From the NCBI GenBank assembly GCA_003567075.1, contig PXAU01000366.1, positions 1-22,761 of the forward strand: 22,761 nt of DNA. The letters run 5' to 3'. A program made the position numbers and the translations under genes. The DNA is from Trueperaceae bacterium. Its GTDB lineage: Bacteria > Deinococcota > Deinococci > Deinococcales > Trueperaceae. The stretch's first letter is position 1, and the number at the start of each line of letters is the position of its first letter. Shown piece by piece: positions 1 to 7,289 of the stretch. The notes beneath the pieces are model-generated. The model was not told where the DNA came from, made no database searches, and saw nothing but the letters and a program-made list of their open reading frames with translations.

Positions 1-1094
1 CCCCGCTGCGCGTGAGCGCCACGACCGAACGGGAACGCGCGCTCGAAGGCGCAGACTTCGTCCTGACGACCTTCCGCGAAGGCGGGCTACCGGCGCGGCA
101 CCTCGACGAGCGCGTGCCGCTGGCGTTCGGCGTGGTCGGTCAGGAGACGATCGGCCCCGGCGGCTTCTTCTTCGCCATGCGTACCCTGCCGGTGATGCGC
201 GCGCTCTGTGCCGAGCTCGAGCGCCTCTCCCCTACCGCCACCATCGTCAACTACACCAACCCGACCCAGATCGTGGCGGAGGCCGTCACGCGCTTCACGC
301 CCGTGCGCTGCATCGCGATCTGCGATCAGACGGACGACGATCGCGTGCATCTCGCCGCGGCGCTCGGCGTCTCACCGGCGGCCATCGAGCTCGAGTCCGT
401 CGGCCTCAACCACGCCACCTGGAGCAGCCGCTGCACGATCGCCGGTGAGGACGGCGTCGAGCGCATCGAGCGGGCCCATGACGCGGTCCTGGCCGCCCCC
501 GAGGTCGCGGCGCGCGTGAAGCGCCAGGTGGCCCTGACCCGCGCGTTCGGGCACGTCCCGAACAGCTACCTGCAGTACTACTACGAGCGCGAGGTGACGC
601 TCGCCGAAGCCAACGCCGCGCCGCGCACGCGCGCCGAGGCGATCGCCGAGGCGTTGCCGGGGTACTACCGGCACTTCGAGGAGCAGGCGGCCGCGCCGGT
701 GCCGCGGCTCAGCGCCGGCCGTGGCGGCTCGGTCTTCGGTGACTTCGCGGTTCGGGTCCTGGGGGCGCTCGTCACGGGAGAACGCACACGTCTCACGCTC
801 AACGTCCCCAATCACGGCGCGCTGCCGGACTTCGACGACGACCGCGTCGTCGAGGTCGTCTGCGACGTCGCTGGGGGCCGCGTGATGCCGCGCCCGCAGG
901 CCCGCTTCCCACGGGCGACGGTTGGCCTGCTGCGGATGCTGGCCGATTACCAAGCGGCCGCAGCCGATGCGATCTGGTTCGGCGATCGTGAGGGCGTCGT
1001 GCAGGCCCTGGCTGCGAACCCACTGGTCCTGTCGCTGCCACTCGCGCGCGACATGCTCCGCGCTCGCTACGAAGCAGCGGCGCACGGCCCGTAG
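1..1094 (+). CDS. Glycoside hydrolase family 4 protein (alpha-galactosidase / 6-phospho-glycosidase type), 5' end outside window
   Basis: GH4 enzymes cleave alpha- or beta-glycosides (some of them 6-phosphorylated) by an NAD+- and metal-dependent oxidation-elimination mechanism. The frame is open back to base 3, so the N-terminal Rossmann NAD-binding part lies upstream; the GTG at 12 is probably internal. Family motifs are visible, numbering from that GTG: QETIGPGG (44-51), VNYTNPTQIVAEAV (79-92), the metal-ligand Cys in ICDQT (Cys104) and the metal-ligand His in GLNHATW (His134). GH4 proteins are usually about 430-480 aa, so the 360 aa seen here fit a truncated view of a normal gene. The residues after the Cys, CDQT, match neither the CDMP/CNVP forms of phospho-glycosidases nor the CHS/CHG forms of non-phospho enzymes as I recall them, so substrate is left open. 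It converges on uppP. Confidence 0.85.
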   Translation, partial: PLRVSATTERERALEGADFVLTTFREGGLPARHLDERVPLAFGVVGQETIGPGGFFFAMRTLPVMRALCAELERLSPTATIVNYTNPTQIVAEAVTRFTPVRCIAICDQTDDDRVHLAAALGVSPAAIELESVGLNHATWSSRCTIAGEDGVERIERAHDAVLAAPEVAARVKRQVALTRAFGHVPNSYLQYYYEREVTLAEANAAPRTRAEAIAEALPGYYRHFEEQAAAPVPRLSAGRGGSVFGDFAVRVLGALVTGERTRLTLNVPNHGALPDFDDDRVVEVVCDVAGGRVMPRPQARFPRATVGLLRMLADYQAAAADAIWFGDREGVVQALAANPLVLSLPLARDMLRARYEAAAHGP

Positions 1095-1164
1095 CGTCGA
1101 CCCAAGGATCATCGTCTCGCTCGCACTGTCCGGCGCGCGCTGGTACGCCCAGGCACGCCGTTCG

Positions 1165-2058
1165 CTACCCGAGCGAGCAGCACGAGAGCGTCGCCGCAAC
1201 GGGCATTTGGTCGCTGCCGACGATGAGGCTCACGCCGATGACGACCGCTGCCAGCGCCCACACGTAGTAAGCGAACACGCGGAAGCGCGCTCGCAGCAAC
1301 GTGTACACGACGAGGAGCAGCGAGCCGATGCCCACCACGGCGGCCACCACGAAGCCGACCAGGAGCGGCCAGGCTCCGATCGCGAGCGGCTCGGGGCTGC
1401 GCCACACCTCCAGCCCCTGCAGGGCGGACGCACCAAGGATGGTCGGGATCGCCAGGAAGAAGCTGTACTCCCCCGCCCAGCGCCGCTGCACGCCCAACAG
1501 CAACGCCGCGACGATCGTCAGCCCGCTGCGGGACAGTCCCGGCAGCAATGCCAGCGCCTGCGCCACACCGATCGCGAGCGCGACGGCGAGCGTGATGTCG
1601 CGCAAGCCGCGGTTCCGGGGGCCGAGCCGGTCGCTCACGAACAGCAGTGCACCCGTCAGCGTCAGCGTGAGGGCGATCACCAGCGGCGCCGCGAAGGCCT
1701 GCTCGAAGGTGCGTCTGAGCGGCAACCCGACGAGGCTGGTCACGGCGACGCTCACCATCCCGAGCGCGATGAGCCGGGCGAAGAGCCGGTCACGACGACC
1801 CTGGCCGCGCAGGTCCTGCCAGGCCCCTCGCGCGAGCCTCTCGAGGCTCGACCGGAAGACGACGGCGATCGACACGAGCGTGCCCACGTGCACGACGAGG
1901 TCGAACAGGATCATGCTGGCCGACTCAGGCGGCGGGAGCTCGGAGCCGAGCCCGATCAGTGCATGCTGCACGAGGACCAGGTGGCTCGTCGAGCTGACGG
2001 GCACGAACATGAAGACGCCCTGGATGGCTCCCAGGAGCAGTGCTTCGAGTGTCGTCAA
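1165..2058 (-). CDS. uppP: Undecaprenyl-diphosphatase UppP/BacA family, variant active site
   Basis: UppP is a polytopic membrane enzyme that dephosphorylates undecaprenyl diphosphate to recycle the lipid carrier for peptidoglycan and other envelope polymers. Family motifs are present: QGVFMFVPVSSTSHLVL near the N-terminus, ILFDLVVHVGTLVSI, and LLPGLSRSGLTIV (PGxSRSG), with hydrophobic segments throughout and a usual length (297 aa). I chose the TTG at 2058 because a strong AGGAGGT Shine-Dalgarno lies about 5 nt upstream (2063-2069); a GTG at 2073 would place that site inside the gene. Odd: in motif 1 the (E/Q)xxxE pair reads QGVFM, so the second, catalytically important Glu (Glu21 in E. coli BacA) is Met, and the usual STGH is STSH. 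The Ser, His and Arg of the other motifs remain. It may be a divergent phosphatase or a related protein of altered activity. Confidence 0.85.
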   Translation of the reverse strand: MTTLEALLLGAIQGVFMFVPVSSTSHLVLVQHALIGLGSELPPPESASMILFDLVVHVGTLVSIAVVFRSSLERLARGAWQDLRGQGRRDRLFARLIALGMVSVAVTSLVGLPLRRTFEQAFAAPLVIALTLTLTGALLFVSDRLGPRNRGLRDITLAVALAIGVAQALALLPGLSRSGLTIVAALLLGVQRRWAGEYSFFLAIPTILGASALQGLEVWRSPEPLAIGAWPLLVGFVVAAVVGIGSLLLVVYTLLRARFRVFAYYVWALAAVVIGVSLIVGSDQMPVAATLSCCSLG

Positions 2059-2114
2059 GGGAACCTCCTGCACCGTGCCAGACGGCCGAACGACCGCGCC
2101 AGCCTACCGCACCC

Positions 2115-2129
2115 GCGCTATAGTAGCGC
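2115..2129. promoter_or_regulatory. Divergent promoter region with an inverted repeat over the -10
   Basis: GCGCTA-TAG-TAGCGC is a perfect inverted repeat in the gap between uppP (minus) and the antiporter (plus). It contains TATAGT on the plus strand and TACTAT on the minus strand, both acceptable -10 hexamers. For uppP this would give a leader of roughly 50 nt. No convincing -35 is visible on either side. The rest of the gap (2130-2303) shows nothing else I can name. Confidence 0.4.
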
Positions 2130-2303
2130 CGATGCGTGCACGCTCGCGATGGGCAGCCACGGAGGCTCGGCGACAAGCTGCGGCCGAGCTTCTGGTCTGC
2201 CCCCGGTGGCTGAACGCCGCGCGTCGGCGCCACGACGTGACGATCGGCCCTGCGCTTCGGCGCGCCCGGCCGACGCGACCCCCTGAAGCGCGGTAGGGCG
2301 CTC

Positions 2304-3533
2304 GTGGCCGTCAGCATCGCCGAACTCATCGGTCTCTCGCTGCTGGCCGATTGGCTGTTCCGCCGGCTCGGCATGCCCGGGCTCATCGGCATGCTGCTCG
2401 TTGGTGTCGCGCTGGGGCCGTTCGCGCTCGGCGCCATCGATCCTAGCCTGCTCGCGATTGGTGCGGATCTGCGCGTCATCGCGCTCATCGTGATCCTGCT
2501 GCGCGTCGGTCTCGAGTTGAGCCGGGCGACGCTGCACCGGGTCGGTCGCCACGTGTTGCTGCTGGCGTTCGTGCCAGCGGTCATCGAGATGAGCGCCGTC
2601 GCCCTCGTCGGGTCGCGCCTTCTCGGCCTGACGCCCCTCGAGTCGCTCGTCCTGGGGACGGTGCTCGCTGCCGTGTCGCCCGCGGTCATCGTCCCGGCGA
2701 TGCTGCGCTTCAAGGCATTGCGCCGCGGCGAGGCCAAGGACGTGCCCTCGCTGGTGATGGCCGCGGCCTCGGTCGATGACGTGTTCGTGATCGTCGTGCA
2801 CAGCGCCGTCCTCGGTCTGTACGTCGGGCAGCACAGCGGAGTTGCGATGCAGATCGCGTCCGTCCCGCTCGCGCTCGTTGCTGGAGCGGTGGTCGGCCTC
2901 GGCGCCGGGCTCCTGCTCTACCACGTCTTCGTTCGCTTCAACCCGCGAGCCACCAAGCGCGCGCTCGCCATGATCGCCCTCTCGATCCTCATCGCGGTTC
3001 GCCTCGACGACCTGCTCGCTGGCGTCTTCCCCTTCGCCGGTCTCGTGGCCGCCATGGTCATCGGGTTCGTGATCCTCGAGCGTGACGAAGCGATGGCGCA
3101 CGAGCTGTCCACCAAGCTCGCGAAGGTCTGGATCTTCGCTGAGATCGTGCTGTTCGCCATGGTCGGCGCCGAGGTGGACGTCCGCCTCGCGTGGCAGGCT
3201 GGCCTGGTCGGCGCGCTCACCATCGCGGTCGGGCTCATCGGACGCTTCGCTGGCGTCTGGGCATGCCTGCTCGGGAGCACGCTCGACGCTCGGGAGCGTC
3301 TGTTCGTCGCCATCGCCTTCTCGCCCAAGGCCACCGTCCAAGCGGCGATCGGCGCCTCGCCGCTGCTCGCCATGCGCGCTGCGGGCCTCGATACCGTGCC
3401 TGGCGACCTGATCCTCGCGATCGCCGTCCTCAGCATCGTCCTCACCGCCCCGCTCGGTGCCTGGGCGCTCAGGCGGTTCGGTGAGCGACTCTTGGGACCA
3501 CCAGGGCCCGTGCCACGCCAGGCCCAGCGCTGA
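2304..3533 (+). CDS. CPA-type cation:proton antiporter (Na_H_Exchanger family)
   Basis: This is a membrane protein of 409 aa with about 12 hydrophobic segments, typical of the monovalent cation:proton antiporter fold (PF00999). It would exchange Na+ or K+ for H+ across the cytoplasmic membrane. The N-terminus, ELIGLSLLADWLFRRLGMPGLIGMLLVGVALGP, is the usual first helix pair. AAASVDDVFVIVVHSAVLG carries the DD pair expected at the ion-binding site, as in the ND/DD motif of CPA antiporters. There is no C-terminal RCK/TrkA-N domain, unlike KefB/KefC. The start is GTG with a modest AGGGCG about 4 nt upstream. It is transcribed divergently from uppP. The exact cation cannot be told from sequence. 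Confidence 0.85.
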   Translation: MAVSIAELIGLSLLADWLFRRLGMPGLIGMLLVGVALGPFALGAIDPSLLAIGADLRVIALIVILLRVGLELSRATLHRVGRHVLLLAFVPAVIEMSAVALVGSRLLGLTPLESLVLGTVLAAVSPAVIVPAMLRFKALRRGEAKDVPSLVMAAASVDDVFVIVVHSAVLGLYVGQHSGVAMQIASVPLALVAGAVVGLGAGLLLYHVFVRFNPRATKRALAMIALSILIAVRLDDLLAGVFPFAGLVAAMVIGFVILERDEAMAHELSTKLAKVWIFAEIVLFAMVGAEVDVRLAWQAGLVGALTIAVGLIGRFAGVWACLLGSTLDARERLFVAIAFSPKATVQAAIGASPLLAMRAAGLDTVPGDLILAIAVLSIVLTAPLGAWALRRFGERLLGPPGPVPRQAQR

Positions 3534-4696
3534 GCGCGCGATCGTCCCCGCACGTGGCAGCAACGCGCTCACCTCCATGCCTGCACAGCTGCGTAGCCCT
3601 GGGGCGCCACCACGGTCCACGAGCGCTCCCCCCTCTCCCCCGCTCGCCAGGAGCCCTTCCAAGCCAGTCACCGGCGCACGCAGGCACACGCTACGTCGGC
3701 GTCCTGATCAGTGACCGAACCAAGCGCGGCGTTCCGCACCTCGCGCCACTGCGCACTGGCAGCCCCTCACGTGCGCATGCCCATCCGATATCACCTCGCT
3801 TCGGCCGCGCACCCTGTAGCGGTGCGCGCGCTCGAGTACACGAACCGCGCGCACGCCTCCACGTTCGACAGCGCCACCTCCCGCCTGCCCTCATGCGTGC
3901 GTGCGCGGCAGACAGTGGAACGCGCCTGGAGCGACGGTCGCCCACTCCCTCTTGGCAAGGAATGCCAGCACCCTCGTCGCATCGTGGCGACGCCGCTGCG
4001 CGCACGCAACTGCCGTCGTCCTCATTGACGCGCACGTCGCGACGCCATGCGCGACACCATGAGTCGACACCGTGCGCGACGACGTGCCAGCCGATCATCA
4101 TCGTGCATGGGCCAGCGTCATGGCGTCACGAGACCCACCTCGCCATGACGCGCACGTTCGACGCACGCTGCCAACACACGCACCCTCTGACGCGGCCCTC
4201 TCCGTGTCAACCCGGCGGCGACAACGCACATCCGCGCTACGCGCACGCCACGCACTGTGCGCGCTCGACACAGAGCCCAACCTCCGCACCCCGCCTGCGC
4301 CTGCCGCGGTCACGATCGCACGCACGCGCGTACGATGCGCACATGTCGAAACATTGCTCGTCCGTAGCACCGACGCTGCAGCGCCGTGCACGCGGAACCG
4401 CGCAGCCCTCGATGAGGTGACGCGCTCGAGACCCACCACGGAGCGCACCCATCACGACTGGTCGCTCCGGTACGCAGCTGCACGTCGTCGCGTTCTCGCT
4501 GCACGCATCGTTGCTGCTTGAGCGCTACCTGCGCATTCTGCGCGCGCACCTAAACGTGGCGCTGCTTCACCGCACGACCAGACGGACGCGCGCCCCGCCG
4601 CGCCGGGCCGAGAACCGCACTCGAGGTTGGCCGCACACGGCTCGAACAACTCGTCGAGTCACGACCACGCACCTTCGATGCCCTCGCGCCGCACAG
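3534..4696. other. Long gene-free region, C-rich on the plus strand
   Basis: I see no credible gene between the antiporter stop and the palindrome at 4697. Several long open frames exist on both strands (for example 3554-4420, plus), but their translations are Arg/His/Pro/Ala/Thr-rich, have no domain, no hydrophobic pattern and no Shine-Dalgarno. The plus strand is visibly richer in C than G and in A than T, rich in GCGCAC/CACGC-type words. A short run of four imperfect 12-13-bp units related to GCGACACCATGC lies at 4039-4088. The region may be decayed DNA or a partition-associated spacer. Confidence 0.6.
4039..4088 (+). repeat. Four imperfect 12-13-bp tandem units
   Basis: The units read GCGACGCCATGC, GCGACACCATGA, GTCGACACCGTGC and GCGACGACGTGCC, lying head to tail. 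They sit in the gene-free region and are too short and degenerate for a functional call. They may be a slippage product. Confidence 0.4.
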
Positions 4697-4732
4697 CGTC
4701 GCCGCTGCCATAACGTTATGGCAGCGGCGACG
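4697..4732. promoter_or_regulatory. Candidate parS site 1: perfect 36-bp palindrome
   Basis: Each 18-nt arm reads CGTCGCCGCTGCCATAAC, with the reverse complement following directly. The central 16 bp, GCCATAACGTTATGGC, recur exactly at 7274-7289, on the other side of bcp-parB-parA. A perfect 16-bp palindrome repeated near a parAB pair is what a ParB-binding centromere looks like (classical parS is also a 16-bp palindrome, of different sequence). It lies about 55 nt past the bcp stop but has no T-tract after it in that direction, so it is not an ordinary intrinsic terminator. Confidence 0.7.
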
Positions 4733-4786
4733 TCACCACGTCCGCTATCGCCCCGGAACACAAGAGGCCATCACGCACTGCCGCAG

Positions 4787-5254
4787 TTACGCCTGCAGCT
4801 CGCCCAGCGCCGCGCGCACCTCTTCCGCATGCCCATCGGCCTTGACCTTGGGCCACGCCTTGGCGACGCGCCCCTCAGGGTCGATGATGTACGTGATCCG
4901 GTTGACGCCCATGTAGCGCTTGCCGTACATCTGTTTCTCGCCCCACGCGCCATACGCTTCGAGCATCTGCTTCTCCGGATCGACGAGCAGCGGGAAGTTG
5001 AGGTCGTGCTTCCCAGCGAACTTCTGATGCGCGGCCGCATCGTCAGCCGAGACGCCGAGGACGGCCGCGTTGCGCGCCGTCAGGTCGGCCGACGCATCGC
5101 GGAAGCCACATGCCTCCTTGGTACAGCCGGGCGTGTCGTCCTTCGGGTAGAAATACACGACGAGCCACTGCCCGCGGTAGTCGTCCAGGCGGTGAATCTT
5201 GCCGTCCTGGTCTTGGAGTTCGAACGCGGGCGCCGGATTGCCAACCTCGAGCAT
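4787..5254 (-). CDS. bcp: Thioredoxin-dependent peroxiredoxin, Bcp/PrxQ type
   Basis: This is a 155-aa cytoplasmic thiol peroxidase that reduces H2O2 and organic hydroperoxides with electrons from thioredoxin. The sequence shows the family core FYPKDDTPGCTKEACGFRD, with peroxidatic Cys44 and resolving Cys49 in the PGCTxxAC arrangement of atypical two-Cys PrxQ. Further on are NFPLLVDPEKQMLEAYGAWGEKQMYGK and GVNRITYIIDPEGRV, as in E. coli BCP. The ATG at 5254 has GGAGGT 6 nt upstream, which decides the start over an in-frame upstream codon at 5323. Length is normal. It lies between candidate parS site 1 and parB on the same strand, 92 nt downstream of parB, so it may share the par transcript. 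Its presence inside a partition locus is unusual. Confidence 0.93.
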   Translation of the reverse strand: MLEVGNPAPAFELQDQDGKIHRLDDYRGQWLVVYFYPKDDTPGCTKEACGFRDASADLTARNAAVLGVSADDAAAHQKFAGKHDLNFPLLVDPEKQMLEAYGAWGEKQMYGKRYMGVNRITYIIDPEGRVAKAWPKVKADGHAEEVRAALGELQA

Positions 5255-5346
5255 GGCTACCTCCGGCAGTGATCGTACGCCCCACGGCCAGACCCGCTCT
5301 GTAGCGTTCGTCCACCTCGTCAAGCTGCATCGTTCGGTCTGGTGCG

Positions 5347-6303
5347 CTAGGTCTCCAGCAAGCGCCGAACATCTTCCAGCAAGGCAGCGAGTTGCTCGCG
5401 CTCCTCCTCGCTCAACGCGGCGACGCGACGTCGCGACAGCAAACGCCGTGCAGCGTTCATCGCCAACACGACGCGCTCGCCGACGGGCTGCTCACTTGAC
5501 GACTCGGTCCGGATCTCGGTAATGCGCCGACGAATCTGGCTCAGGCTGAGGTCGTGCTCCAACGCTTCGCGCAAGAGCGTCTGGCGTGCCTCGCTCGGCT
5601 CCACGCGAGCGATGGCTTGCGCCTTCGTGAACGCCAGACGCCCAGCGCGAACGGCTTGGAGCAAGTCGTCCGGGAACGAGAGAATCGGTACGCGGTTGAC
5701 GAGGAACGACGAGGGCGAGAAACGCCCCAAGCGCTCGAAGAGCGCAGCGGCCAGCACTCGCTGGGCATCGTCGAACCGCTCCTCACCGCCGCGCCCGCGC
5801 TCACGCTGGTAGAGATCATGAAGCAGGCCCAGGACGGCCGCCCTGTCGAGGCCAAGGGTGAGCCCGAGCAGCGAAAGGACCGCCTCGGTCTCCTCGACAG
5901 CGTTGAGATCCTCGCGCTGGAGGTTCTCGATGATCGAGATCTCGAGTGCTTCGCGATCGTCGAGCTCAAGGACCAGCGCAGGCACATCCTCCATGCCGGC
6001 GTCACGTGCCGCGCGCGTCCGGCGCTCACCCGCGACCAACTCGTAGCCGCCCGCGACAGGCCGGACGAGGATCGGTTCGAGCACCCCACGCTCACGCACC
6101 GACGCCGTCAGCCGCTCCAGCGAATCGGGGTCGATGTGCTTACGGGGCTGCTGCTCGTTGAGTCGGATGGCATCGAGCGGCACGCGAACGAGACCGGCAC
6201 GAGGGTCGGCGTCGACCGGGGTCTCGCCACGGCCAAGGTCACCCAGAATCGCCTCGAACACGGCCGCGCGGTCGATGTCGCCGCGCCGGCGCTTGGCGCT
6301 CAC
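5347..6303 (-). CDS. parB: ParB-family partition protein (CTP-dependent clamp)
   Basis: ParB binds parS, uses CTP to slide along flanking DNA, and engages ParA to segregate the replicon. The 318-aa protein shows the order of a standard ParB. There is a basic N-terminus, then VPLDAIRLNEQQPRK (41-55), then the CTP-binding motifs GERRTRAA (92-99) and ENLQRED (126-132). A helical central DNA-binding domain (about 135-245) and a C-terminal helical part rich in Arg/Glu follow. The frame runs on upstream antisense-free through parA, so length alone does not fix the start. The GTG at 6303 overlaps the parA stop (GTGA, 4 nt), which fits translational coupling and gives VSAKRRRGDID as the N-terminus. 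Its likely binding sites are the two palindromes at 4697-4732 and 7274-7289. Confidence 0.93.
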   Translation of the reverse strand: MSAKRRRGDIDRAAVFEAILGDLGRGETPVDADPRAGLVRVPLDAIRLNEQQPRKHIDPDSLERLTASVRERGVLEPILVRPVAGGYELVAGERRTRAARDAGMEDVPALVLELDDREALEISIIENLQREDLNAVEETEAVLSLLGLTLGLDRAAVLGLLHDLYQRERGRGGEERFDDAQRVLAAALFERLGRFSPSSFLVNRVPILSFPDDLLQAVRAGRLAFTKAQAIARVEPSEARQTLLREALEHDLSLSQIRRRITEIRTESSSEQPVGERVVLAMNAARRLLSRRRVAALSEEEREQLAALLEDVRRLLET

Positions 6304-7094
6304 CGCCACCCTCCGAGCGCCGCAAGCAACTCCTTCGCCACCTGCCGGATCTCCTTGTCGGCCTCGCTTCCCGGTGCGTAGAGGGGAATCGGCATGCCTT
6401 GCACCTGGGCATCGCTGTAATAGGCGGGCCGACTCGACAGGGGAGAGGAGATCGCAGCCAGCGATGGCAGCTGCGCCACGATGATGTCGTGGCTCTCTCG
6501 GTCGTGACGAGTTCGTCGGTCGTGCTGGGTGAGCACGAACAGCGCGATGTCGAGCCCGGGCGCAGCCTTTCGGTACTCGCGGACCATCTTGATCACGGTC
6601 TGGATTCCATCCAGCCCCTTCCGATTGGTCGGCAAGGGCACGACCACTCGGTCCGCGGCAACCACTGCCAGCGCCGAAAGCTGTCCCAGGCTCGGTGGTG
6701 GATCGATGAGCACGAAGTCGTAGCCTTCCACCCTCCGGACCGCCTCGCGAAGTCGTAGCACCCCCATGAAGACGCTCAGGATCTCGCGCTCGATGATGGC
6801 GATGTTCAGGTGTGCCGGCACGAGATCCATACCGTGCACCGACCGCGGCTCCGGGAGCCGAAGCTCGGCATCGTCGCCGTCCGCCGTCTCGGCCGAGCCG
6901 AGGACGGCCGGGTAGACGGTCTCCGACAAGTCGATGTCGTCGTCGATACCCAACCACTTCGTCAGGTTCGCCTGCGGATCCATGTCGATAAGCAAGACAC
7001 GGCGACCCGCTTCGGCAAGGACGAAGCCGACGTCGCGGATCGTACTGGTCTTCGCGACCCCACCCGCATGGTTGAAGAACGTCAACACGACCAT
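6300..7094 (-). CDS. parA: ParA-family ATPase with atypical Walker A
   Basis: ParA is the nucleoid-bound ATPase that moves ParB-parS complexes. The protein has 264 aa. The P-loop is NHAGGVAKTS (8-17) with Lys15 present, then VLLIDMDPQANLTKWLG (33-49) and the Walker B stretch YDFVLIDPPPS (125-135). The so-called signature Lys at the start of the deviant Walker A motif (KGGxxK[ST]) is Ala10 here, preceded by His9. As I recall, HAGG-type ParA proteins occur on Deinococcus secondary replicons, and this is one basis for the taxonomic guess. There is no N-terminal DNA-binding extension, so it is a short, type-Ib-sized or chromosomal-like ParA. I chose the ATG at 7094, where the ATPase fold begins (MVVLTFFNHAGG), with GAGGA about 8-9 nt upstream. 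An upstream extension to 7259 has no conserved look. It is followed by parB with a 4-nt overlap. Confidence 0.93.
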   Translation of the reverse strand: MVVLTFFNHAGGVAKTSTIRDVGFVLAEAGRRVLLIDMDPQANLTKWLGIDDDIDLSETVYPAVLGSAETADGDDAELRLPEPRSVHGMDLVPAHLNIAIIEREILSVFMGVLRLREAVRRVEGYDFVLIDPPPSLGQLSALAVVAADRVVVPLPTNRKGLDGIQTVIKMVREYRKAAPGLDIALFVLTQHDRRTRHDRESHDIIVAQLPSLAAISSPLSSRPAYYSDAQVQGMPIPLYAPGSEADKEIRQVAKELLAALGGWR

Positions 7095-7273
7095 CGAATC
7101 ACGTCCTCGAAAAGGGCGTTGCAGCCAGGCGGCGGCCCGGTACCGCATCCTACCCGTTTGCGTGTGCAGGCAGCCGCCTGCCATGTGAGCGCGGCGTGCA
7201 ATGGGCGCCATTCGCACGGCGATGGCGACCGCGACGAGCTCGCCGCGCCCGAGTACCATGCGCTCCCCGGTTC

Positions 7274-7289
7274 GCCATAACGTTATGGC
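7274..7289. promoter_or_regulatory. Candidate parS site 2: perfect 16-bp palindrome
   Basis: GCCATAACGTTATGGC is identical to the core of the palindrome at 4697-4732. It lies 180 bp upstream of parA and immediately before the first iteron-like copy, at the parA-proximal edge of the origin region. Outside the core the arms match only imperfectly (TTCG versus GCGAA). ParB bound here could also repress the parAB promoter. I found no third copy in the window. Confidence 0.7.

Noticed and set aside
922..2286. 454-codon open frame on the plus strand
   Set aside because: It overlaps the GH4 end and is antisense to uppP; low-complexity charged sequence.
2118..3689. 523-codon open frame on the minus strand
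   Set aside because: It is antisense to the antiporter; very rich in Asp/Glu/Arg/His, as expected for the complement of a high-GC membrane-protein gene.
4039..4088. CRISPR-like repeat array
   Set aside because: Units are only 12-13 bp, lie head to tail without spacers and differ from each other; no cas gene is present.
3554..4420. 288-codon open frame on the plus strand
   Set aside because: Its translation is Arg/His/Pro/Thr-rich with no domain, no ribosome site and no hydrophobic pattern; stop codons are rare by chance in this composition, and overlapping frames on both strands are equally open.
4697..4732. Intrinsic terminator of bcp
   Set aside because: The stem is perfect and without a loop, no T-tract follows in the bcp direction, and its core recurs next to the origin; parS is the better explanation, though a secondary terminator effect is possible.
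7095..7259. N-terminal extension of ParA to the upstream start
   Set aside because: The added residues have no conserved look, and the ATPase fold begins at the ATG at 7094 with a ribosome site in front.
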